6,527 nt of DNA from Anaerolineaceae bacterium (GTDB lineage: Bacteria > Chloroflexota > Anaerolineae > Anaerolineales > Anaerolineaceae). Positions within the stretch are counted from its first letter, which is position 1; each line of letters begins with the position of its first letter. The notes under the pieces were generated by a model, which was not told the origin of the DNA, did not search any database, and was given only the letters and a program-made list of their open reading frames with translations. The translations under genes and the position numbers were made by a program. Shown here in pieces: positions 1 to 6,467 of this stretch. Location of the stretch: assembly GCA_017995665.1 (NCBI GenBank), contig JAGOIM010000087.1, forward strand, positions 1 through 6,527. Reading direction: 5' to 3'.

Positions 1-666
1 GGTGTAGAGCGTGTAGGTAATCAGAATCGAAGTGACGATAATCTGAATATATTGATTGAGGAGCGGGATTGTGTAGCCTTCGAGGGTTTTGCGTGTGCTT
101 CCGGCATTGTTTTCCAATAGTTTTAGTTCTCCCAGACGTTTGCCAAATCCGAGATAGGCTGCCAAAAGCGAGGTGAGAACGAGAAGCCAGGGGGAAAAAT
201 AATTTGGCTGAATGACACTCAAACCGGCTAAAACACGCAAAACAAAGCCGGCGGCGATGACCAAAACGTCCACAATCAAAATTTTCTTGAGCCAAAGCGA
301 ATAAGCCAAAAACAGGAGCGTATAAGCAATCAGAATCAAGCTTAGTTTTGGCGAAAGCAAATAAGAAGCTACCAATGAAAAGATTGAGAGGATGATGACG
401 AAAATTATGGCTTGCTTTTTGCCTAATCTGCCCGAAGCAACCGGTCGGTTTTTCTTAGTGGGATGGAGGCGGTCTGCTTCAATGTCGAGGAGGTCGTTGA
501 TGGTATAGGTGATTCCTGAGACCAGACAAAAGAGCAGGGTTGCTGCCAAGACCCGCAAAAAAGGGTAGGGCTGCAAAAATTGCCCGTCAAACAATACACC
601 GGCGAAGATGACCAGATTTTTGGTCCATTGCCTCGGTCGGAGAGTCTCAATATATGTTTTAAACAT
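1..666 (-). CDS. UbiA-superfamily prenyltransferase, decaprenyl-phosphate phosphoribosyltransferase-like (partial, 3' end outside window)
   Basis: The gene reads leftward from ATG at 666-664 and stays open for 222 codons to the window edge. It is an integral membrane protein with long hydrophobic segments. Residues 10-17 read RPRQWTKN. The first Asp-rich motif is NDLLDIEAD (57-65), followed by HPTKKNRP (68-75), the UbiA diphosphate/Mg2+ site. YSLWLKK lies at 122-128, D133 with GFVLR at 140-144, and GKRLGEL at 175-181. This combination, particularly RPRQWTKN and KRxxEL, is typical of decaprenyl-phosphate phosphoribosyltransferases, which move 5-phosphoribose from PRPP to a polyprenyl phosphate on the way to lipid-linked ribose or arabinose. 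Such enzymes are usually about 290-300 residues, so roughly 75 are missing here. The start matches the family N-terminus, but no Shine-Dalgarno sequence precedes it. It is divergent from lepA. A different UbiA prenyl acceptor is possible, so the superfamily is certain and the exact substrate is not. Confidence 0.88.
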   Translation of the reverse strand, partial: MFKTYIETLRPRQWTKNLVIFAGVLFDGQFLQPYPFLRVLAATLLFCLVSGITYTINDLLDIEADRLHPTKKNRPVASGRLGKKQAIIFVIILSIFSLVASYLLSPKLSLILIAYTLLFLAYSLWLKKILIVDVLVIAAGFVLRVLAGLSVIQPNYFSPWLLVLTSLLAAYLGFGKRLGELKLLENNAGSTRKTLEGYTIPLLNQYIQIIVTSILITYTLYT

Positions 667-672
667 AGAGAA

Positions 673-681
673 ATCTTATCA
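673..681 (-). promoter_or_regulatory. Possible extended -10 box for the UbiA-like gene
   Basis: The minus strand reads TGATAAGAT, an extended -10 (TGn plus TAAGAT, 4 of 6 matches to TATAAT). The hexamer ends 6 nt before the ATG, so transcription would begin at or next to the A of the start codon, giving a leaderless message. This fits the absence of a Shine-Dalgarno sequence. No convincing -35 hexamer is seen 16-18 bp upstream. This is inferred from motif and position only. Confidence 0.35.
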
Positions 682-706
682 CGAAGTAGAGAAGTATTTA
701 GCGGTT

Positions 707-727
707 GAATAGCGAAAGTCGCAATTC
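707..727. repeat. 21-bp imperfect palindrome in the divergent intergenic region
   Basis: Two 9-nt arms, GAATaGCGA and TCGCaATTC, flank a 3-nt centre (AAG, 716-718). Eight of nine arm pairs match and the only mismatch is A against A. It lies 40 bp upstream of the UbiA-like start codon and about 137 bp upstream of lepA. The size and symmetry fit the operator of a dimeric regulator. As RNA it would be only a weak hairpin with no U-tract, so it is not a convincing terminator. The function is unproven. Confidence 0.4.
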
Positions 728-781
728 TCCTGCCGAAAGAAACTGATTTAGGGATCGGAAGGTATGGGGATGGGTTTTTTG

Positions 782-809
782 TTCACAAAGTCCCGATATT
801 ATGCAAAAT
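782..809 (+). promoter_or_regulatory. Possible distal promoter for the lepA operon
   Basis: TTCACA at 782-787 matches the -35 consensus TTGACA in 5 of 6 positions. CAAAAT at 804-809 matches TATAAT in 4 of 6, with a 16-bp spacer. Transcription would start near 816 and give a leader of about 48 nt that contains the GGAAGG sequence in front of lepA. It competes with the promoter candidates closer to the gene. Motif evidence only. Confidence 0.3.
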
Positions 810-824
810 TTGTTGGTTCGTCGC

Positions 825-854
825 TTCACGCTTAACAGTATAATAAGCTATACT
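825..854 (+). promoter_or_regulatory. Possible proximal promoter(s) for the lepA operon
   Basis: A perfect TATAAT lies at 839-844, but its -35 partner is poor (nothing convincing 16-18 bp upstream). An overlapping alternative pairs TTCACG (825-830, 4 of 6) with TATACT (849-854, 5 of 6) across an 18-bp spacer. The first would start transcription near 851, leaving about 13 nt of leader. The second would start near 861 and be almost leaderless. Either would exclude the upstream ATG at 801 as the true lepA start. Confidence 0.4.
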
Positions 855-860
855 GGAAGG
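855..860 (+). promoter_or_regulatory. Shine-Dalgarno-like sequence for lepA
   Basis: GGAAGG stands 3 nt before the ATG at 864. The purine run supports that start, but the spacing is shorter than the usual 5-9 nt, so the ribosome-binding site is not a strong one. The choice of start rests mainly on the conserved N-terminus of the protein. Confidence 0.45.
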
Positions 861-863
861 CTT

Positions 864-2657
864 ATGGAAAACATTCGAAATTTTTGTATTATTGCCCATG
901 TTGACCACGGCAAATCAACACTTGCCGATCGCATGCTACAACTAACCGGCACAATCTCTGACCGAGAGATGACCGAGCAGGTGCTTGACTCTATGGATCT
1001 TGAACGCGAAAAGGGCGTTACGATTAAGGCCTCAGCTGTCAGGATGATGTATACAGATCCGGACGGCAAGGATTATGAGTTCAACCTGATTGATACGCCA
1101 GGGCATGTCGACTTTAGCTATGAAGTCAGCCGGGCGCTTTATGCCTGTGAAGGTGCGGTCTTGGTGATTGACGCGACGCAAGGGATCGAGGCGCAAACAC
1201 TGGCGAACCTCTACCTCGCGCTGGATGCGAATCTGGTGATTATCCCGGTTTTGAATAAAGTTGATTTGCAATCCGCTCAAACGGAAGAGGTAACCCGTGA
1301 TTTGGTGCAGCTGCTCGGAGTTGATGAAAGCGAAATTATTCCAATCAGCGCCAAGACGGGTTTGAATGTCGATAAGGTTTTGCAAGAAATTGCCGAGCGT
1401 GTCCCCGCACCCAAGGCTGATAAAGAAAGTCCTTTACGGGCTTTGGTTTTCGATTCGCATTACGATGCTTATAAAGGCGTGATTGCTTATGTTCGCGTTT
1501 TCGATGGGAAATTGAGCTCAAACGATAAGATTATGATGATGGCAACCGGTGCCAAATTGGAACCGGTTGAAATTGGTGTTTTTTCTCCCGGCATGAAACC
1601 GGTTCAACTCTTGGAAGCCGGCGATGTCGGTTATGTTGCCACGGGTTTTAAGACGGTTTCGGAATGTCGGGTCGGCGATACGATCACAAGTGCAGCCAAA
1701 CCGGCTGAAAAAGCGCTCCCCGGTTATCAAAAAGCGAAACCGATGGTTTTTGCTGGTGTCTATCCGGTTGAGGGCGAAGATTATGGAGATTTGAAGGAAG
1801 CCCTCGAAAAATTACAGTTGAACGATGCCGCTTTGACCTTTGAACCTGAGTCTTCGGAAGCATTAAACTTTGGTTTTCGTTGTGGCTTTTTGGGGCTTTT
1901 CCATATGGAAATTATCCAGGAGCGGATTGAACGCGAATATGACTTGGACGTGGTTTTCACCGCTCCCTCGGTCGAATATAAAGTTGATTTAAAAAACGGC
2001 ACAACAATTATTATTGATTCACCGGCAGATTTACCCGATGAAGGCGAGATTGTTGATATTTACGAACCCTGGATGGAGCTGGAAATCTTTACCCCAACCG
2101 ATTATTACGGTGTGGTAATGGATTTAGTCAAGAAACGACGCGGTGTTTACGTTAATCAGGAGTATCCTGCAGTCAATCGTGTGCAATTGAATTTCGAAAT
2201 TCCCCTCTCTGAAATTATTATTGATTTCTTCGACATGCTCAAATCCAGCACGCGTGGTTATGCCTCGATGGATTACAAGTTCATTGAATATCGGGCAGGC
2301 GATTTGGTCAAATTGCAAATTTTGGTCAACGAAGAACCGGTTGATGCCTTGACGGCAATTGTGCATAAGCAAGATGCCTTCCATAAGGGGCAGGCTTTGG
2401 TTAGCAAGTTGAAGGAAATTATTCCCAGCCAAATGTTCGTCATTCCGATTCAGGCTTATGCTCAGGGTCGGGTTATATCGCGGGCAAACGTCAAGGCGAT
2501 GCGGAAAGATGTTTTGGCTAAATGTTATGGCGGTGATATTACCCGAAAGAAGAAATTGCTTGAGAAGCAAAAGAAGGGTAAGAAGCGCATGAAAATGGTT
2601 GGAAATGTCCAATTGCCGCAAGAGGCTTTTATGGCAATCCTGCGATTGGAGAAGTAA
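864..2657 (+). CDS. lepA: Elongation factor 4 (LepA), ribosome back-translocating GTPase
   Basis: A 597-residue translational GTPase, against 599 in E. coli. LepA binds the ribosome and is linked to back-translocation and to ribosome assembly or initiation. All G motifs are intact: P-loop AHVDHGKS (11-18), switch I KGVTIK (50-55), DTPGH (77-81, with the catalytic-type His81), NKVD (131-134) and SAK (162-164). The C-terminus carries the EF4-specific block VLAKCYGGDITRKKK, then GKKRMK and NVQLPQEAF, which separates it from EF-G. The frame is open upstream to an ATG at 801, but MENIRNFCIIAHVDHGKS aligns with the start of the family, so 864 is chosen. Residue 50 is Lys where E. coli LepA has Arg. 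It is the first gene of the plus-strand run, and its stop overlaps the next start by one base (TAATG). Identification is secure; the unusual point is the neighbourhood. Confidence 0.98.
   Translation: MENIRNFCIIAHVDHGKSTLADRMLQLTGTISDREMTEQVLDSMDLEREKGVTIKASAVRMMYTDPDGKDYEFNLIDTPGHVDFSYEVSRALYACEGAVLVIDATQGIEAQTLANLYLALDANLVIIPVLNKVDLQSAQTEEVTRDLVQLLGVDESEIIPISAKTGLNVDKVLQEIAERVPAPKADKESPLRALVFDSHYDAYKGVIAYVRVFDGKLSSNDKIMMMATGAKLEPVEIGVFSPGMKPVQLLEAGDVGYVATGFKTVSECRVGDTITSAAKPAEKALPGYQKAKPMVFAGVYPVEGEDYGDLKEALEKLQLNDAALTFEPESSEALNFGFRCGFLGLFHMEIIQERIEREYDLDVVFTAPSVEYKVDLKNGTTIIIDSPADLPDEGEIVDIYEPWMELEIFTPTDYYGVVMDLVKKRRGVYVNQEYPAVNRVQLNFEIPLSEIIIDFFDMLKSSTRGYASMDYKFIEYRAGDLVKLQILVNEEPVDALTAIVHKQDAFHKGQALVSKLKEIIPSQMFVIPIQAYAQGRVISRANVKAMRKDVLAKCYGGDITRKKKLLEKQKKGKKRMKMVGNVQLPQEAFMAILRLEK
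2648..2654 (+). promoter_or_regulatory. Ribosome-binding site of the flippase-like gene, inside lepA
   Basis: GGAGAAG lies within the last codons of lepA, with its GGAG core 5 nt before the ATG at 2657. It fixes the start of the downstream gene and, with the TAATG overlap, supports translational coupling to lepA. Confidence 0.6.
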
Positions 2658-3688
2658 TGGCTGAGGCTGAAAAACCTAAGGGAACTAATAAGCTTATTAG
2701 TATTGGCTTGCCGTTGGTGATAACGGCAGTGGCTGCCTGGCTGGTTTTGCGACAAATCAATTTTCAAGATTTAGGCAACGCTTTTAAACAAGTTTCGGTT
2801 TCTTCTTTGCTGTTGATTGTCCTTTTTTACACTTTGGGTTCCATTTTCAGGGCTGTTGCTTGTTGGATTATCCTGGGTGGGAAGGTGAGCTTTATGAGCA
2901 CCTTTTGGGGGATGAACCTGGGCTATCTGCTGAACAGCATCATGCCTTTGCGCTTGGGTGAATTTGGCAGAGCAGCTTTTATTTCGGAAAATCAAAAAGG
3001 TAAAATCGGATTTTTCGAGGTCTTTGCCTCTGTCGTTGCTGAACGCTTGTTAGACCTTTTGGTTGGTTTTAGCTTCTTGATTTTTTGTTTGCTGTTTTTG
3101 GTGAAGAACGATTCGTTACAACAACTGGCAATAGTTGGTACGGTCGTTTTGGTTATTGGGCTTGCCTTCATTTTTTACGCAACGAGGAATCAGGAAAAAG
3201 TGATTTCCTGGCTGCACGGTATCTTTCCAAATTCAAAATTTATGCAGGAAAAAATTGTACCTACGATCGAAAAGTTGCTGAGCGGTTTTCAATTTTTTGT
3301 TAAACCGGGCCGTTTTCTTTTGTCTTTTGTGATTCTGGCTTTTAGCTGGACATTCTCTATGTTTGAATATGGACTTTTACAAAATATTTTGCTTCCCAGC
3401 TCTGAGTGGTGGTGGCCGGTTTTAGTAATTCCAGCCAGCGCGTTTGCAAATGCGTTACCGGCAGCACCGGGAGGACTGGGGGTTTATGAGGCAGGTGCGG
3501 TTGGGGCTTATGCATTGGTTGGCGTAGCGAAAGCCCCCGCCCTGGCAATGGCTCTGATTACGCATAGCGCGCAAATCATTATCCCTTCGATTTTAGGTGT
3601 GATTGGATTGATGCTTTCTTCACAGAGTTTAGGCAGTTTAATAAATCGAGCCACTCAATTTAAACAAAAAAAGGATGATGAGCAATGA
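2657..3688 (+). CDS. Flippase-like integral membrane protein, LPG synthase TM region / UPF0104 family
   Basis: A 343-residue protein with about eight hydrophobic segments. The first spans about residues 13-31 after a short charged N-terminus, and the protein ends in a Lys/Asp-rich tail. Family hallmarks are present: NSIMPLRLGEFGR (93-105), with the conserved Pro, Arg and Gly-Glu; AERLLDL (128-134); and PGGLGVYE (271-278). These match the membrane half of MprF (PF03706, formerly UPF0104). The cytosolic aminoacyltransferase domain of MprF is absent, so this is not a complete lysyl-phosphatidylglycerol synthase. Stand-alone members commonly occur near glycosyltransferases and are thought to move lipids or lipid-linked sugars across the membrane; that role is inferred here from context. 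It overlaps lepA by 1 nt and the glycosyltransferase by 4 nt (ATGA). Family assignment is strong and substrate is unknown. Confidence 0.9.
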   Translation: MAEAEKPKGTNKLISIGLPLVITAVAAWLVLRQINFQDLGNAFKQVSVSSLLLIVLFYTLGSIFRAVACWIILGGKVSFMSTFWGMNLGYLLNSIMPLRLGEFGRAAFISENQKGKIGFFEVFASVVAERLLDLLVGFSFLIFCLLFLVKNDSLQQLAIVGTVVLVIGLAFIFYATRNQEKVISWLHGIFPNSKFMQEKIVPTIEKLLSGFQFFVKPGRFLLSFVILAFSWTFSMFEYGLLQNILLPSSEWWWPVLVIPASAFANALPAAPGGLGVYEAGAVGAYALVGVAKAPALAMALITHSAQIIIPSILGVIGLMLSSQSLGSLINRATQFKQKKDDEQ

Positions 3689-4836
3689 AAATCTTGATAT
3701 CTTCGACCTATTTTTACCCCTATAGCTCCGGTTTGTCTGTTTATGCCCTGAGGTTGATGGAAGGTTTGGCAGATTTGGGGCATGAAGTGGTTGTTTTGAC
3801 TTCCCAATATAAAAAAGAGCTGCCGCTTTCTGAAAGATTTGGGAAAGCGCTAATCGTTCGTGTGCCGGTTGCTGCAAAGGTCTCTAAAGGGGTTTTGATG
3901 CCTACCTTGCCAAAAGTTGCCGATCAATTGATTGAATGGGCAGATGTGGTCAATATTCATTTGCCACAATTTGAGGGTGTTCTCATAAGCCGAATTGCTA
4001 AAAAGAAGGGCAAGCCAATCTTGGCTACTTACCATTGTGATTTGGTAATGAAGGGTGCTTTGAACAAAATTGCCGGGTCGGTGACGACAATGCTTGGCAA
4101 AGAAGTGTTGAAAAACGCTAATCTGATTGTCCAAAACTCTTTGGATTATGCTGAAAACTCACCGGTATTAATGCGCTATTTGGGAAAAATCGTTGAAGTT
4201 CCAACGCCAATAAAGGTACAAAGCCTTCCCAGGAAAAGCGCTGAGGCTTTTAGACATAAATTTGGGATTAAGAATAACGAAAAAGTAATTGGTTTGGCGG
4301 GCAGGGTGGCGACCGAAAAAGGCTTTGAATATTTGGTAATGGCAATGCCCGCTATTTTAGCAGCCTATCCTCAAGCTCGTGTAATTCATGCCGGTTCTTG
4401 GAAGTCGGTCATCGGAGAAGAAAAGTATCAAAAGCTCATTGAGAGATTTATCCATCCGCTTGGTGATAAATGGGAGGCTTTGGGCTATTTGAACGATGAG
4501 GATTTTGAAGCTTTCTTTGCGGCATGTGATGTTTTGGTCTTTTCCAGTTTGAACGCAACGGAATCTTTCGGAATTGTTCAAATCGAAGCAATGGCTCAGG
4601 GTACTCCGGTTGTGGCTTCGGATTTGCCCGGCGTGCGCCAACCGGTTTTACAAACCGGATTAGGTAAACTTGTCCCCTTGCGCGATTCTGATGCAATTGC
4701 ACAGGCTGTAATTGAAATCTTGAATAAAGGTAAATCAGGGCGTTTCATCCCAAGCGATTATTTGGTGAAATTTCAACAAGCTGAAGTCGCCAAACATTAT
4801 GAATCTTTAATTTCCTTGCTGGTAAACAATGACTGA
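3685..4836 (+). CDS. Family 4 glycosyltransferase (GT-B fold)
   Basis: A 383-residue cytosolic or membrane-associated enzyme that should move a sugar from a nucleotide donor to a glycan or lipid acceptor with retention of configuration. The N-terminal Rossmann half begins MKILISSTYFYP and includes the Gly16-containing acceptor loop and GHEVVVLTS. The donor half contains GRVATEKG (206-213, with the phosphate-binding Arg207 and Lys212) and the GT4 EX7E motif ESFGIVQIE (Glu293 and Glu301), followed by AMAQGTPVVASD. The length is normal for GT4 and all key residues seem intact. There is no signal peptide or obvious membrane segment. AAGGA at 3671-3675 lies 9 nt before the ATG. It overlaps the flippase-like gene by 4 nt and the next methyltransferase by 8 nt. 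Donor and acceptor cannot be deduced. Confidence 0.94.
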   Translation: MKILISSTYFYPYSSGLSVYALRLMEGLADLGHEVVVLTSQYKKELPLSERFGKALIVRVPVAAKVSKGVLMPTLPKVADQLIEWADVVNIHLPQFEGVLISRIAKKKGKPILATYHCDLVMKGALNKIAGSVTTMLGKEVLKNANLIVQNSLDYAENSPVLMRYLGKIVEVPTPIKVQSLPRKSAEAFRHKFGIKNNEKVIGLAGRVATEKGFEYLVMAMPAILAAYPQARVIHAGSWKSVIGEEKYQKLIERFIHPLGDKWEALGYLNDEDFEAFFAACDVLVFSSLNATESFGIVQIEAMAQGTPVVASDLPGVRQPVLQTGLGKLVPLRDSDAIAQAVIEILNKGKSGRFIPSDYLVKFQQAEVAKHYESLISLLVNND

Positions 4837-5638
4837 ATTAACAGAAAAAGATATTGAACGGATTTGTTCCGACCAACTATTCCATTTGCCGTATTTTCGG
4901 GGCATGTTACGGGCGGTTGAACAAAGCTTTTATGAAAAAGAAGACCTGGAAGAACCAATCTATGACCTTGGTGCAGGGGATGGGCATTTTGCCTGGGCAC
5001 TGTTCCGAAATAATGAAAAAGTAATTGGTGTAGATCCATGGTGGGAACCGCTTTTGGAAGCTCGCAAGCGTGAGGTTTACCCCTTATTGGTGCAATCTGA
5101 AGGAGCTTTGGCACCGATTGAAAGCGGAAGTTGCGGCAGTGCTATCAGTAATTCAGTCTTGGAACACATCCCGGACGTTCAACCGGTTTTGAATGAGGTT
5201 GGCAGGGTTTTGAAACCCGGTGCCAAGTTTTATTTCGCCGTGCCAAATCGCCGTTTTGTGACTGACTTGTGGGGGATGGAAGTTTTGAGCAAGATGGGTT
5301 TGCACTCATTAGCCTTGGAATATTCGAAATTATTCAATAAAATCGCTCGGCATGTCAATTTGGATCCTCCCGAAGTTTGGCTGCCTCGCCTGGAGAAAGC
5401 CGGCTTTGACGAAGTGGAATATTTTCATTATTTTCCAAAAGAAGCAATGCGGAAATTGGAAAGAGGGCATGCCGCCGGACTTCCAAACTTGCTTATGAAA
5501 AAAACAATTGGAGAATGGGTTTTGAATAAAAATAAAGGCAATCCGTTTATCCCCTTTGACGAAGTGGCAAAATTGGTTGCCAACCCATATGACGAAGAAG
5601 GCTGTTGTACATTTTACATTGCGAAGAGGGCTGAATGA
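4829..5638 (+). CDS. Class I SAM-dependent methyltransferase (Methyltransf_11 type)
   Basis: A 269-residue soluble enzyme. Motif I is DLGAGDG (46-52), the SAM-binding Gly-rich loop. Asp69 in VIGVDP is the ribose-binding acid at the end of strand 2. Residues 105-114 (AISNSVLEHI) and RVLKPGAKFYFAVPN (126-140) are the motif IV and post-IV regions. The C-terminal half contains PEVWLPRLEKAGF and ends FYIAKRAE. A 45-residue N-terminal stretch with LPYFRGMLRAVEQ precedes the core. It probably methylates a small molecule or sugar, given its place between a glycosyltransferase and an FkbM protein; the substrate is inferred only loosely. Its start overlaps the glycosyltransferase by 8 nt and has no good Shine-Dalgarno sequence, so it may depend on coupled translation. 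Its stop overlaps the next start (ATGA). Confidence 0.92.
   Translation: MTELTEKDIERICSDQLFHLPYFRGMLRAVEQSFYEKEDLEEPIYDLGAGDGHFAWALFRNNEKVIGVDPWWEPLLEARKREVYPLLVQSEGALAPIESGSCGSAISNSVLEHIPDVQPVLNEVGRVLKPGAKFYFAVPNRRFVTDLWGMEVLSKMGLHSLALEYSKLFNKIARHVNLDPPEVWLPRLEKAGFDEVEYFHYFPKEAMRKLERGHAAGLPNLLMKKTIGEWVLNKNKGNPFIPFDEVAKLVANPYDEEGCCTFYIAKRAE
5626..5630 (+). promoter_or_regulatory. Ribosome-binding site of the FkbM methyltransferase gene
   Basis: GAGGG lies in the last codons of the upstream methyltransferase gene, 4 nt before the ATG at 5635. With the ATGA overlap it supports that start and coupled translation. Confidence 0.5.
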
Positions 5639-6447
5639 GATTCCTTCGAAAAACAGGCTATTACCTATGGTCAATTGTTGAATTGTTGGTAGGGGTTAAA
5701 AACTGGAATGAACTTTTTGCGATTTTTCTTGGCAAACCATTTGTTGGTATAAAGTGGCTGGAATTGCGCAGAAATAACTTGAAAATTGGCGTTGGTAGCA
5801 AAATGGAAGCCTGGTCTGTCAAAGAAACGTTGATTGATCGGTTGTACGAAAAGTATAGCACAGCAATTCAGCCGGGCTGGGTGGTTGTGGATATCGGAGC
5901 GGCAATTGGTGAGTTTACGATTGAAGCCGCATTGGCCGGTGCCAGGGTGCATGCATTTGAACCAAATGCCGGTTCGATTAATATTTTGCGTCAAAATCTT
6001 CGGGTGAATAGTCTGACCGAGGTCGAAACCTATAATTTGGGAGTTTGGAACCATTCCGGTGAGATTCCTCTTCATTTTTTCAATGACGAACCGCTGCAAG
6101 CTGCCAGTGGACAACGGGCAGATGCGGAAACGGAAGATATCAAATCTACCAGTATTGGGGTAATTTCGTTGGCTGAATTGCTTGAAAAAGTTGGCGAACC
6201 GATTAACCTGCTCAAACTCGATTGTGAAGGGGCAGAATATGAAATTTTGCTCGATCAAACGCCTGAGGTTTTTGAGAAGATTGAGCGGATCGTGATGGAA
6301 TATCACGATTTGCCGGATGGGCGCAATTTTCAATTGTTGGTGGATGAGTTGACAAAACAAGGCTATCAGACCAAGCGTCATGAAAATGTGGTGCATCCCG
6401 AATTGGGTTATCTGTACGCCGAAAGGGCGGTTGATTCAAGCCTTTGA
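5635..6447 (+). CDS. FkbM-family SAM-dependent methyltransferase
   Basis: A 270-residue enzyme of the FkbM family (Methyltransf_21), whose members O-methylate polyketides, sugars and surface glycans. An N-terminal region of about 80 residues ends in a family-like stretch, GSKMEAWSVKETLIDRLYEK (54-73). The SAM site follows: VVDIGAAIG (84-92) and HAFEPN (106-111, with the acidic Glu109). The hallmark LLKLDCEGAEYEIL (192-205) supplies Asp196 and Glu198. It ends with GYLYAER near the C-terminus. No signal peptide is seen. It is unrelated at the motif level to the methyltransferase just upstream, so the pair is not a tandem duplication. It closes the overlapping gene chain; a 20-nt gap separates it from the next possible start. 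Sugar O-methylation is the likeliest role from context, not proven. Confidence 0.93.
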   Translation: MRFLRKTGYYLWSIVELLVGVKNWNELFAIFLGKPFVGIKWLELRRNNLKIGVGSKMEAWSVKETLIDRLYEKYSTAIQPGWVVVDIGAAIGEFTIEAALAGARVHAFEPNAGSINILRQNLRVNSLTEVETYNLGVWNHSGEIPLHFFNDEPLQAASGQRADAETEDIKSTSIGVISLAELLEKVGEPINLLKLDCEGAEYEILLDQTPEVFEKIERIVMEYHDLPDGRNFQLLVDELTKQGYQTKRHENVVHPELGYLYAERAVDSSL

Positions 6448-6467
6448 TTAACGGCTAAAATTAGGCA

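Noticed and set aside
771..780. GGG followed by six T's as a possible terminator
   Set aside because: No stem of useful length precedes the T-run on the plus strand, and no gene ends there; the flanking genes are divergent.
801..863. A 21-codon N-terminal extension of lepA from the ATG at 801
   Set aside because: The added residues are absent from the LepA family, the stretch contains -10-like promoter boxes, and the ATG at 864 aligns with the canonical start.
2124..2621. A 165-codon minus-strand frame opposite the 3' part of lepA
   Set aside because: It is antisense to the strongly conserved EF4 C-terminal region, shows no motif, and is best explained as a shadow of lepA codon use.
2657..3688. 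Full MprF (lysyl-phosphatidylglycerol synthase)
   Set aside because: Only the membrane region is present. At 343 residues there is no room for the C-terminal aminoacyl-tRNA transferase domain, and the next gene is a glycosyltransferase.
5671..6396. A 241-codon open frame on the minus strand opposite the FkbM gene
   Set aside because: It lies wholly antisense to a gene with clear family motifs, its translation has no recognisable domain, and it is rich in His, Asn, Phe and Cys as expected from a shadow frame.
4829..6447. The two methyltransferase genes as a tandem duplication
   Set aside because: Their motifs differ (DLGAGDG and RVLKPG against DIGAAIG and LKLDCEGAEYEIL), placing them in separate families.
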